DNA of 64,000 nucleotides. Origin: Rhizobium rosettiformans. Its GTDB lineage: Bacteria; Pseudomonadota; Alphaproteobacteria; Rhizobiales; Rhizobiaceae. The position numbers were made by a program, and so were the translations under genes. The notes beneath the pieces were generated by a model that was given only the letters and a program-made list of their open reading frames with translations, was not told the DNA's origin and ran no database searches. Each line of letters begins with the position of its first letter. Positions within the stretch are counted from its first letter, which is position 1. The stretch lies in the NCBI RefSeq assembly GCF_016806065.1, contig NZ_CP032405.1, positions 3,500,001 to 3,564,000 on the forward strand, read 5' to 3'. Shown in pieces: positions 10,713 through 21,520 of the stretch.

Positions 10713-11394
10713 GGCCCGCCTTTCGGGAAGGGAAGCTGAGGGCTCTGATGGAGAGACGGAACTTGCCCGCAGCGGCACGCCGATCTCTGACGGCAACGGC
10801 GCCCGGATCGGGCCTAACAGCCTGATCCAGACGGGACAGGCGCTCGCGGCGCTGTTTGGCGAAGAGACGGCGCGCATGATCTTCGACCGCGCCGGCATCG
10901 GCCATCGCTACGCCAATCCACCCGGCACGATGCTGGATGAACGAGAGCCGCAGCGGCTCTTCGCCATGCTTTGCGACACCTTGTCGGATCAGGATGCCAC
11001 CCACGTCCTGGCGGAAGCCGGACACCGTACCGGCCACTATCTGCTGGCCAATCGCATCCCAAAACCGGCACGCCGCCTGTTGCCACACCTGCCAACCGCC
11101 GTCTCTTCTCGCCTGCTTGTCCTTGCCATCTCGGCTCACGCCTGGACGTTTGCCGGGAGCGGCCGGTTCTCAGCCGAGGTCCGTGCCTGGCGCCAACCGG
11201 TCATTCACCTGGCGATCAAGAATAACCCCTTGGCAACGCCCGGCTGCCCCTGGCATGGAGCCGTCTTCGAACGCCTCTTCGGAACCTTGACCGCAACCCA
11301 AGTTTCGGTGCTACACCCTCGCTGCCAAGCCAAGGGCAACGACTGCTGCGAATGGACGATTACGGCTGCGACCGGGTCACTGCGGCGGGCCTGA
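10699..11394 (+). CDS. bchJ: Bacteriochlorophyll biosynthesis V4R-domain protein BchJ
   Basis: BchJ was first described as a 4-vinyl reductase and is now viewed mostly as a V4R-domain accessory protein that may carry intermediates. The 231-residue product shows the N-terminal signature [14 protein letters not shown] and a C-terminal V4R domain ending in the Cys-rich [20 protein letters not shown] (10688-10693) lies 5 nt before ATG 10699, and the start overlaps the end of bchE, so the two are translated together. bchE-bchJ adjacency matches photosynthesis clusters of purple bacteria. The 3' end runs 35 bp into the convergent monooxygenase gene. Confidence 0.85.
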   Translation: MPTSEARLSGREAEGSDGETELARSGTPISDGNGARIGPNSLIQTGQALAALFGEETARMIFDRAGIGHRYANPPGTMLDEREPQRLFAMLCDTLSDQDATHVLAEAGHRTGHYLLANRIPKPARRLLPHLPTAVSSRLLVLAISAHAWTFAGSGRFSAEVRAWRQPVIHLAIKNNPLATPGCPWHGAVFERLFGTLTATQVSVLHPRCQAKGNDCCEWTITAATGSLRRA

Positions 11395-12577
11395 ATGTCT
11401 CCGAGAGCTGCAGCCGACCGACCGGATCGAGAAGATCGCCCGTCACAAGCGTCGAGATGATGGATCGCACGCCCGGCAAGGTCGTCACGGGCGCGATCAG
11501 GTGATCGCGAAGCGCAGGCAGGAGACGGCTGTCCGATTGGTAGAAGGGTGTCAGCACCCGACTGAGAAACTGGTAGCTGCGCACATGCATCTGCCTTTGC
11601 CGCAAATGCCGCGCGATGGCTTTTTCCACATCCTGTGCGTGAACCAGCGCGGAGACGAGCGACGCAGCGTCGAGCAGCGCCATGTTTGCACCCTGGCCGA
11701 GTTGTGGGCTGGTCGCATGCCAGGCATCACCGATCTTCAGCGCATGGCGCCCGATCACCGGCGGACGCGTCTGGTGGCGATAGCGGGCATGAACCGGCTC
11801 CGCGACAGCCGCGAGCGGAAGCGCATCAGGCCAGAGCTTGGCCACAGCCTCCAGCCACGCGTCGCGTCCAGCCTTGACCCATTCCGGATGATCAGCGGTG
11901 CGCAGGCTCCAGAAGAAGGTCGCCATGGCGGACGCGCCCTCGTGGGCAGTGCCGACCGGCAGCACGCCGGCCATCCGTGAGGCACGGTCGTAGCGTTGTT
12001 CGAGCAGGTCCTCCTGGAAAGGCCCGTCATCGGGGAAGGGTACCGTTGCCCAAAGCGCTCCATAGCTGAGTTCGCTGTCCGGGCGACTGCCAATCGGCGA
12101 ATTGGCACCCATGGCGTCTATGACAAGGTCTGCCGGCAATGAACGAGAACCATCTTGGAAGACGAGACGGGCACGAGGCCCCGGCTCAACGCCGTTGATC
12201 CGCGCCGACGCCTCGAAGATCACGCCGGCTGCTCGAGCCGCGTCGAACAAGGTGTCGAACAGCGCCACCCGCTGGACAGCGATCCCGAACTCGCCCGACC
12301 GGTAGCGCACGTCGAGCACCGGCTTGCCGCCGTCCTTCAACCGTCCGACCATCCGGTCGATGCGTCGTCCGCGCGCGGCGACTAGATCGAGAAGCCCCAT
12401 CGCCGAGAGTACCTGAGCCCCCGTCGGCTGCAGCACGAAGCCGGAGCCCACCGGACGTGGCGCATCCATCTGGTCGTAGAGTGTCACAGAGGCGCCGAAC
12501 CGGGCCAGCATCGTGCCGAGCGCAAGTCCACCTACACCCGCGCCTGCAATGACCACATCGAATCCATGGAGCTTCAT
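11360..12577 (-). CDS. FAD-dependent monooxygenase, PHBH type
   Basis: Flavoprotein hydroxylase-like oxidoreductase of 405 residues. The N-terminal FAD ADP-binding motif GAGVGGLALG is at residues 12-21, an acidic residue ends the second strand (TLYDQ), and the second FAD motif is GDAWHATSPQLGQGANMAL. There is no membrane segment or signal peptide. It follows mazG by 6 bp on the same strand, so the two are probably one transcript, and it converges on bchJ. The substrate is unknown; aromatic or polyprenyl compounds are typical for the family. It is not BchP-like (no CGGAIP motif). A role in pigment metabolism cannot be shown. Confidence 0.8.
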   Translation of the reverse strand: MKLHGFDVVIAGAGVGGLALGTMLARFGASVTLYDQMDAPRPVGSGFVLQPTGAQVLSAMGLLDLVAARGRRIDRMVGRLKDGGKPVLDVRYRSGEFGIAVQRVALFDTLFDAARAAGVIFEASARINGVEPGPRARLVFQDGSRSLPADLVIDAMGANSPIGSRPDSELSYGALWATVPFPDDGPFQEDLLEQRYDRASRMAGVLPVGTAHEGASAMATFFWSLRTADHPEWVKAGRDAWLEAVAKLWPDALPLAAVAEPVHARYRHQTRPPVIGRHALKIGDAWHATSPQLGQGANMALLDAASLVSALVHAQDVEKAIARHLRQRQMHVRSYQFLSRVLTPFYQSDSRLLPALRDHLIAPVTTLPGVRSIISTLVTGDLLDPVGRLQLSETFRPAAVTRSQP

Positions 12578-12583
12578 GCTGGT

Positions 12584-13417
12584 TCAGCCGATAGGTCGCG
12601 TGAGGCTCTTGGCGGCCTGCCAGAGTTCTTCCATCCGTTCCAGCGAAGCCGCTTCCAGCGTTTCGCCTGATGCATGAAGAGAAGTTTCTATATGTCTGAA
12701 ACGATTACGGAACTTCGTGTTCGTGCCGCGCAGTGCCTGTTCCGGTTCCGCCCCCACATGCCGGCCGATATTGACCAGTGCGAAGATCAAGTCGCCGAGT
12801 TCGTCCTTGACCTTGTCAGGTTTGTTTTCGGCCAGCGCCTCACGCAATTCGCCGATTTCCTCCTCGATCTTGTCGAGGATGGGCGTGGCCTCCGACCAGT
12901 CGAACCCGACCTTGGCGGCACGCTCTTGCAGCTTTAACGCTTCTGTGAGCGCCGGAAACGACCGCTGTACCGAGCCGAGATAGCCGGTGTCGGGATCGGC
13001 AGCGGATCCACGGGCCGCGCGGCGTGCGAGACGTTCAGCTTTCTCTTCCTGCTTGATCGTGTCCCACTGCGCCTTCACGGCTTCCGGAGTATCGGCATCC
13101 GAGCGGGCGAAGACATGCGGATGGCGGCGGATCATCTTTCGGCTGATCGCCTCGACCACGTCGCCGAAAGAGAACAGGCCTTCCTCTTCGGCAATCCGGG
13201 CATGAAAGACCACCTGCAGCAACAGATCGCCCAGCTCCTCGCAGAGATCATCAGGATCCTTGCGCTCGATCGCATCGGCCACCTCATAGGCTTCCTCGAT
13301 CGTATAGGGCTTGATCGTCTCGAAGGTCTGGACGATGTCCCAAGGGCAACCCGTTTCGGGCTGGCGCAGCGCCGCCATGATTTCGAGCAGGCGATCGATG
13401 TCGGTGGAGGCTTCCAT
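12584..13417 (-). CDS. mazG: Nucleoside triphosphate pyrophosphohydrolase MazG
   Basis: Hydrolyses non-canonical or excess NTPs to NMP and pyrophosphate. Its 277 residues hold the usual two MazG domains. The first shows CPWDIVQTFETIKPYTIEEAYE and EELGDLLLQVVFHARIAEE, the acidic Mg-binding motif. The second, weaker domain includes EEIGELREAL and DELGDLIFALVNI. It is followed after 6 bp by the FAD monooxygenase gene. Confidence 0.94.
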   Translation of the reverse strand: MEASTDIDRLLEIMAALRQPETGCPWDIVQTFETIKPYTIEEAYEVADAIERKDPDDLCEELGDLLLQVVFHARIAEEEGLFSFGDVVEAISRKMIRRHPHVFARSDADTPEAVKAQWDTIKQEEKAERLARRAARGSAADPDTGYLGSVQRSFPALTEALKLQERAAKVGFDWSEATPILDKIEEEIGELREALAENKPDKVKDELGDLIFALVNIGRHVGAEPEQALRGTNTKFRNRFRHIETSLHASGETLEAASLERMEELWQAAKSLTRPIG

Positions 13418-13437
13418 TTTTATCCCGTATGGCTCGC

Positions 13438-14025
13438 TCAGTTGAGCGGAATGTCGTTATCGCCCTTGGACGACTGGTAAGTCTCCGACAAAAGGTCATA
13501 CTGAGCCTTGATACGGCTCACCTGTTCGAAGAGTGCGGGGCGATCGGCATCGCTGGCGGAGGCCACCATTTCGATCATCGCATGGCTCAGCCAGAAGGCG
13601 TTCTGCCGCCGATAGCCGCCCGGCTCCAGGCCGAAAACTTCCTTGAGGATCTTCAGGTCATGCGGAATGGCAAAGGCGTCGCGGCTGTCTTCATGGCTGA
13701 AGAAATAGTAGAAATTGTCGAAGCCGGCCCAGGTGATTGCCGACATGCACATCGTGCAGGGTTCATGGGTCGAGAGGAAGATCAGATCCCTCGTGTCGGG
13801 CCGTTCGCCCTGCTCGTAGAAGCGCTTCAATGTATGCACCTCGCCGTGCCAGAGCGGATTCTCCAGTTCGTTATTGGTCTCGGCAAGCACCAGCGATAGG
13901 TCCGACTTCCTGAGGATCGCGGCGCCGAAAACCTTGTTGCCGGCAGCGACGCCTTTGGTAGTCAGCGGCAGGATGTCATGTTCGATCACGTCGAGAAGGC
14001 GACGGGTAAGTTCGGGTGTGGTCAA
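13438..14025 (-). CDS. Zinc-dependent nucleoside/deoxycytidylate deaminase family protein
   Basis: Cytidine deaminase-fold hydrolase. The zinc site is visible as WHGEVHTL (His ligand and catalytic Glu) and HEPCTMCMSAITWAG (two Cys ligands). The conserved part begins near TTPELTRRLLDVIEHDILP, so the TTG at 14025 is chosen, giving 195 residues with GGAG-like purines upstream. The frame extends to an ATG at 14172 but that N-terminal stretch looks like non-coding translation. The substrate is unclear; guanine, cytosine and tRNA-adenosine deaminases share this fold. It lies 20 bp upstream of mazG on the same strand. Confidence 0.75.
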   Translation of the reverse strand: MTTPELTRRLLDVIEHDILPLTTKGVAAGNKVFGAAILRKSDLSLVLAETNNELENPLWHGEVHTLKRFYEQGERPDTRDLIFLSTHEPCTMCMSAITWAGFDNFYYFFSHEDSRDAFAIPHDLKILKEVFGLEPGGYRRQNAFWLSHAMIEMVASASDADRPALFEQVSRIKAQYDLLSETYQSSKGDNDIPLN

Positions 14026-14294
14026 GGTGGCGCGCTCCGCAGTCTTGTGCAATGCAATCTTAGCGCTTGCCGAGCAGCGGCCGAAAGGGAAATGATGCAC
14101 CCACTTCGGTTTTCCCAGCCATTTAGGCGAGGGCGAGAGCGATCGCGTCAGACTTTGAACACAACGGTGCATTTTGCTCGCAAGGGCGAGGAGACTAGGA
14201 CAGAAATACCTCAGTGCGGGGGCGAAGGGATTCCTGTTTCTTCAATTCTCAAAGCCGAAACGCGATGATGAGGCTTACTTTGAACGGATGATTC

Positions 14295-15737
<1,443 letters not shown>

Positions 15738-15738
15738 C

Positions 15739-16053
15739 ATGGTAGACAAGGTTCTGACCGCAAACCGCCTGACCGACGGCATCGCCGTCTGGCTCGACGC
15801 CAATGGCCAGTGGACCGAGCGTCTGCAGGAAGCCTTCGTTGCCCGCCATGCCGAGGCTGTCGAAGCACTGGAAACCGCCGGCAAGCAGGCCTTTGCCAGC
15901 AATCTCGTGGTCGATGTGAACGTCATCGAGATCGAGGAGAAGGATGGCAAGCTGCGTCCTTTGCGTCTGCGGGAACGTATCCGGGCGGAAGGCCCAACCA
16001 TTGCATATGCCGAAGGGCACGGTTATGCCGACCCGGCATTCATTGCGGCTTGA
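15739..16053 (+). CDS. DUF2849 protein of the sulfite reductase operon
   Basis: A 104-residue protein (MVDKVLTANRLTDGIAVWLD...) matching DUF2849, a family found almost only between cysG and cysI in alphaproteobacteria. It has no signal peptide or membrane segment. Its start lies one base after the cysG stop and cysI follows 15 bp later, so it is translated as part of the operon. Function is unknown; a role in CysI assembly or electron delivery is suggested only by position. Confidence 0.85.
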   Translation: MVDKVLTANRLTDGIAVWLDANGQWTERLQEAFVARHAEAVEALETAGKQAFASNLVVDVNVIEIEEKDGKLRPLRLRERIRAEGPTIAYAEGHGYADPAFIAA

Positions 16054-16068
16054 GGCCTGAGGTAAGAC

Positions 16069-17742
<1,674 letters not shown>

Positions 17743-17755
17743 GACTGGAAAAGTG

Positions 17756-18268
17756 ATGACCAAGATCTGGAAAGAAACCGGTTTCGTCGAGGGCGATATC
17801 TGGGTGACAGAAACCGAAGAGCGCAAGGCAGGGGAGGGCGAAAAGGCCATTCTGCCGCTGGACGCCTTCCTCGATGCCGTTGGCGAAACCAACGACATCG
17901 GTCTTGGCGTATACATTGCGCCTGCCGATGACGTGAAGAAGCTCGAGCCGCATCTCGATCGCATCGCGCTGATCGCCGTTGCCTTCCCCGCCTTCAACGA
18001 TGGCCGAGGCTTCAGCCATGCAACGCTGCTGCGCGAACGCCTGGGTTACACCGGCGAACTCCGCGCCGTTGGCGACGTGCTGATCGACCAGGTGCCGCTG
18101 ATGCTGCGCACCGGCTTCGACAGCTTCGCCGTGACCAATCCGGTCGCCCAGCGCCGGCTTGCCGAAAACTGTCTTACGGGCGTAGCCCAGCGCTACCAGC
18201 CGACGGCTCGGGGATCCGAGGCGGTGGGCGGGTTCAGCTGGCGTCGTCTTGGCTCCACTGGCGCCTGA
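17756..18268 (+). CDS. DUF934 protein, sulfite reductase operon
   Basis: A 170-residue member of DUF934, a family that travels with cysI in proteobacteria. ATG 17756 begins MTKIWKETGFVEGDIW, 13 bp after cysI; the open frame further upstream lies inside cysI and is a shadow. Conserved parts are FPAFNDGRGFSHATLLRERLGYTGELRAVGDVLIDQVPLM, here spanning about residues 80-120. Function is not established; it is a soluble protein inferred to serve sulfite reduction. cysH is not in this operon. Confidence 0.87.
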   Translation: MTKIWKETGFVEGDIWVTETEERKAGEGEKAILPLDAFLDAVGETNDIGLGVYIAPADDVKKLEPHLDRIALIAVAFPAFNDGRGFSHATLLRERLGYTGELRAVGDVLIDQVPLMLRTGFDSFAVTNPVAQRRLAENCLTGVAQRYQPTARGSEAVGGFSWRRLGSTGA

Positions 18269-18439
18269 GACATCAAGAAATCGCTATGTGGAGGCGGCGA
18301 ATTGACCTCGGTCAAGGATGCCGCCTTCGCTTTCATGGATATCTCGGCTGCGAAATCTGCATGCCGGCTGAATTGTGGAATGGGACGGTCTGGATTATAG
18401 GCTTGATCCCAATCGACTAAACGATAGGACCGACAGCCT

Positions 18440-19252
18440 ATGAATGCTCCTGTGAAGACCGACAATGCCGAACTGATCGTGCCCGAGGGCGTCTATGCCG
18501 AAACGGTTCTGAGCGTTACGCATTACACCGACCATCTTTTCCGCTTCCGCATGACGCGACCGGCCGGCTTCCGGTTCCGTTCGGGCGAATTTGCGATGAT
18601 CGGCCTGATGGTCGAGGGTAAGCCGATCTACCGCGCCTATTCAATCGCAAGCCCGTCCTGGGACGAGGAACTCGAGTTCTTCTCGATCAAGGTGCCGAAC
18701 GGCCCGCTCACCCAGCACCTGCAGCGCATCCAGCCGGGTGACAAGGTGCTGATGCGGAAGAAGCCGACCGGCACGCTGGTGCTCGACGCGCTCACTCCCG
18801 GCAAACGTCTCTACATGTTCTCGACCGGCACCGGCATCGCGCCTTTCGCCAGCCTGATCCGCGATCCCGAGACCTATGAAAAATTCGAGGAAGTCATCCT
18901 CACTCATACCTGCCGCGATGTCGCCGAGCTGAAATACGGCTTCGACCTCGTGGACGAGATCAAGAACCATGAATTCCTCGCCGACCTCGTCGGCGACAAG
19001 CTCAAGCACTATGCGACGGTCACCCGTGAAGATTATCCCTTCCAGGGCCGCATCACGGACCTGATCGCAAACGGCAAGATGTTCACCGACCTCGGCGTGC
19101 CGCCGCTCGATCCCGCCATCGATCGCGGCATGATCTGCGGCTCGACCGCCATGCTGAAGGATACGAAGGCGCTGCTTGAACAGGCAGGCCTCACCGAAGG
19201 CGCCAACAACAAGCCGGCAGAATTCGTCATCGAGCGAGCCTTCGTCGGCTGA
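18440..19252 (+). CDS. fpr: Ferredoxin-NADP(+) reductase
   Basis: Bacterial-type FAD ferredoxin/flavodoxin reductase of 270 residues. FAD binding is marked by YRAYSIASPSWDEELEFFSI. NADP binding is marked by STGTGIAPFASLIRDP and LTHTCRDVAELKY, followed by ICGSTAMLKDTKALLEQAGL. The C-terminus ends ERAFVG, as in subclass fprs that stack an aromatic on the flavin. It lies 171 bp after the DUF934 gene and is followed by a strong terminator. In rhizobia it sits next to the cysG-cysI operon, consistent with supplying electrons to CysI. Confidence 0.94.
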   Translation: MNAPVKTDNAELIVPEGVYAETVLSVTHYTDHLFRFRMTRPAGFRFRSGEFAMIGLMVEGKPIYRAYSIASPSWDEELEFFSIKVPNGPLTQHLQRIQPGDKVLMRKKPTGTLVLDALTPGKRLYMFSTGTGIAPFASLIRDPETYEKFEEVILTHTCRDVAELKYGFDLVDEIKNHEFLADLVGDKLKHYATVTREDYPFQGRITDLIANGKMFTDLGVPPLDPAIDRGMICGSTAMLKDTKALLEQAGLTEGANNKPAEFVIERAFVG

Positions 19253-19275
19253 ACCTCGAATGTATTCCGGAAACA

Positions 19276-19302
19276 GAAAGGGCGCCACCGGGCGCCCTTT
19301 TT
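19276..19302 (+). terminator. Rho-independent terminator after fpr
   Basis: AAGGGCGCC and GGCGCCCTT form a perfect 9-bp stem around the loop ACCG, followed by a run of T. It lies 25 bp after the fpr stop and before the convergent bmt gene. Confidence 0.9.
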
Positions 19303-19323
19303 CGTTGTTGCTCTCCAGAGAGA

Positions 19324-20343
19324 TCAGTTGCCGCGGCGGCGGGGGCGACGGCTGCTTTCCTGCGCGCCGCTCTCGTCCGCGGTCTTGTTGCGCAGCGGCC
19401 CGATGCGATCGACGATGACGTCGAGAGTCGGGCGCGGGCCGGGCGTATAGTCGTCGAGCGCCTTACGCATGGCAGCGAGATGATCGCAGGACGTCCCGCA
19501 GCAGCCCCCGATGATCTTCGCACCGGCATCACGGGCGAGGCGGGCGTAGTCGGCCATCAGTGGCGGCGTGCCCGAATAGAAGATCTCGGTTCCGCGGAAT
19601 TCCGGGATACCGCAATTGCCCTTGACGATCACGGTCGCCTCCGGGTTTGCACCGGTCATGTCGAGCAGGCTCTGCAGGATGTCGGATGCGCCAACGCCGC
19701 AATTTGCGCCGACCGCAAGCGGCCCGGAGCCGATATCGCCCGCGACCCCGTGGATGTCCTTCGGGTGCAGGCCCATCATGGTCTTGCCGGCCGTGTCGAA
19801 GGACCCGGTGAATGTATAGGGCATGCCGACCTTGACGGCAGCCTCGGCAGCCGCGCGGATTTCATCCGGCGACGACATGGTCTCGATCCAGGCAACGTCG
19901 GCACCGCCGGCCTTCAGGCCTTCCATCTGCTCGACGAAGGCCGCGACCGCATCCTCGTAGGACATCGCACCGAGTGGGATCAGCAACTCGCCGGTCGGGC
20001 CGACGGATCCAGCAACGATCACCTTGCGCGGGGCCTTGTCGGCAACCGAACGGGCGATCTCCGCAGCCTTTTTGTTCAATTCGTGCACGCGGTCCTGGGC
20101 ATGGTGCAGCTTCAGGCGATGCCGCGTGCCGCCAAAGGAATTGGTGAGGATGATATCGGCGCCGGCATCGACGAAATCCTGATGAAGCTTGACGATCTTT
20201 TCGGGCTGCGCCTCGTTCCAGAGTTCTGGCGCCTCACCGGCCTCGAGTCCCTGGGCGAAGAGATTGGTGCCAGTCGCGCCGTCGGCGAGCAGCACGCCCT
20301 TTTCGGCCAGAAGTTCGGAGAGCGGATTGGAAGGGGTTGCCAT
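19324..20343 (-). CDS. bmt: Betaine-homocysteine S-methyltransferase
   Basis: Zinc-dependent methyltransferase making methionine from homocysteine with a methyl group from betaine. The 339-residue protein has the homocysteine-binding barrel: LLADGATGTNLF, DIILTNSFGGTRHRL, and zinc Cys ligands in GANCGVGASD and GGCCGTSCDH. ATG 20343 is preceded by AAAGGA; longer starts at the 5' end would lie in the operator. A terminator separates it from proXWV upstream, and it has its own promoter with a palindrome. The neighbouring betaine transporter supports the choice of betaine over S-methylmethionine as methyl donor. Confidence 0.87.
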   Translation of the reverse strand: MATPSNPLSELLAEKGVLLADGATGTNLFAQGLEAGEAPELWNEAQPEKIVKLHQDFVDAGADIILTNSFGGTRHRLKLHHAQDRVHELNKKAAEIARSVADKAPRKVIVAGSVGPTGELLIPLGAMSYEDAVAAFVEQMEGLKAGGADVAWIETMSSPDEIRAAAEAAVKVGMPYTFTGSFDTAGKTMMGLHPKDIHGVAGDIGSGPLAVGANCGVGASDILQSLLDMTGANPEATVIVKGNCGIPEFRGTEIFYSGTPPLMADYARLARDAGAKIIGGCCGTSCDHLAAMRKALDDYTPGPRPTLDVIVDRIGPLRNKTADESGAQESSRRPRRRGN

Positions 20344-20370
20344 GGCGGATCCTTTGATTGACATGCCAAT

Positions 20371-20399
20371 CATATAAAGAAATCTTTATATCGTTTCAA
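20371..20399 (-). promoter_or_regulatory. bmt promoter with 20-bp palindromic operator
   Basis: On the minus strand TTGAAA (20399-20394) and TATATG (20376-20371) are 17 bp apart. Between and over them lies ATATAAAGA-AA-TCTTTATAT (20372-20391), two exact 9-bp arms. The site starts 28 bp before the bmt ATG. ArsR-family methionine/SAM-cycle repressors of alphaproteobacteria use operators of this kind; which protein binds is inferred. Confidence 0.65.
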
Positions 20400-20412
20400 T
20401 CTCGAAAAAGAG

Positions 20413-20437
20413 AGCGGCCCCGCGAGCGACGGGGCCG
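20413..20437 (-). terminator. Terminator after proV
   Basis: CGGCCCCG (20415-20422) and CGGGGCCG (20430-20437) form an 8-bp GC stem around 7 nt. On the minus strand it is followed by CTCTCTTTTTC. It separates the transporter operon from bmt. Confidence 0.75.
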
Positions 20438-20467
20438 TATTGCAGAAGACATCGTTCAGTATCGTCG

Positions 20468-21520
20468 CTATTCGGCGGCAATCTGGTTGTCTTCGTGACT
20501 CTTCGGCGTGACCATGGCGGCAATGATCTGCTGCAGATCGACGCGTCCGATTGGCGTGCCGCCGTCATTGGTGACGACTGCGCTCGATTGCCGCGCATCC
20601 GTCATGGTGCGGGCTGCAGCCTCCAGGACCGTTGCGCCCGGCATGGCGAGCCCTTCGGCTGTCCCGGTCAAAGGACCCATGATCGTATCGAGCCGGATGA
20701 CCCGGCCGCGGTTCACTTCCTTGACGAAGGCCGAGATGTAATCGTCGGCCGGCTGCAGCACGATGTCTTGTCCGGAGCCCTGCTGAATGACTTCGCCATC
20801 CCTGAGGATCGCGATCTTGTCACCCAGGCGCAGCGCCTCGTCGAGATCGTGCGTGATGAAGACGACGGTCTTCTTCAGCTCCTGCTGAATGTCGAGCAGG
20901 ACCGTCTGCATGTCGACGCGGATCAGCGGGTCGAGCGCCGAATAGGCCTCGTCCATCAGCAGGATGTCGGCATCGTTGGAGAGCGCTCGGGCAAGCCCGA
21001 CACGCTGCTGCATGCCGCCTGAGAGCTGGTTCGGGTAATGCCCCTCGAAGCCCGAGAGCCCGACGCGGTCGATCCAGCGGCGGCCGATTTCCTCGCTCTT
21101 CGACCGCGGGATCCCCTGGATGTCGAGGCCGTAGACTGTGTTTTCGAGCACTGTCCGGTGTGGCAGCAATGCGAATTTCTGGAACACCATCGCCGTCTTG
21201 TGGCGGCGGAATTCCCGAAGCTCCAACGGGCTCATTTGACAGACGTCAACGCCGTCGTAGAGGACTTCGCCGGAGGTCGGCTCGATCAGCCGGTTGATGT
21301 GGCGGATCAGCGTCGATTTGCCGGAGCCCGACAGGCCCATGACGACGGTGATACCACCGCCGGGCATCTCGATGTTGATATCCTTGAGGCCAAGCACATG
21401 GCCATGAGTCTCGTTGAGCTCCGACTTCGACATGCCGGCCTTCACCTGGTCGATGAAGGCACCGCCATTGGGGCCGAAGATCTTGTAGAGATTGCGGATC
21501 TCGATGTCGTGACTAGCCAT
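20468..21520 (-). CDS. proV: Glycine betaine/proline betaine ABC transporter, ATP-binding protein
   Basis: ATPase of a QAT-family (ProU/Cho/Hut-type) importer. The 350-residue protein starts MASHDIEIRNLYKIFGPN at ATG 21520. Walker A is GLSGSGKST, the signature is LSGGMQQRVGLARAL, Walker B is ILLMDEAYSALDP, and the switch His is in FITHD. About 70 C-terminal residues form one CBS-like tail. The start overlaps the permease gene by 8 bp. A choline (ChoV) or histidine/proline betaine (HutV) role is possible, since these paralogs differ little in the ATPase. Confidence 0.9.
   Translation of the reverse strand: MASHDIEIRNLYKIFGPNGGAFIDQVKAGMSKSELNETHGHVLGLKDINIEMPGGGITVVMGLSGSGKSTLIRHINRLIEPTSGEVLYDGVDVCQMSPLELREFRRHKTAMVFQKFALLPHRTVLENTVYGLDIQGIPRSKSEEIGRRWIDRVGLSGFEGHYPNQLSGGMQQRVGLARALSNDADILLMDEAYSALDPLIRVDMQTVLLDIQQELKKTVVFITHDLDEALRLGDKIAILRDGEVIQQGSGQDIVLQPADDYISAFVKEVNRGRVIRLDTIMGPLTGTAEGLAMPGATVLEAAARTMTDARQSSAVVTNDGGTPIGRVDLQQIIAAMVTPKSHEDNQIAAE

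Noticed and set aside
14026..14172. N-terminal extension of the deaminase to ATG 14172
   Set aside because: The extra 49 residues are not conserved-looking and contain Ser/Arg/Pro-rich shadow-like text; TTG 14025 begins the recognisable fold.
20344..20370. SAM riboswitch before bmt
   Set aside because: The leader is under 30 nt, too short for a SAM riboswitch; a protein operator explains the region better.
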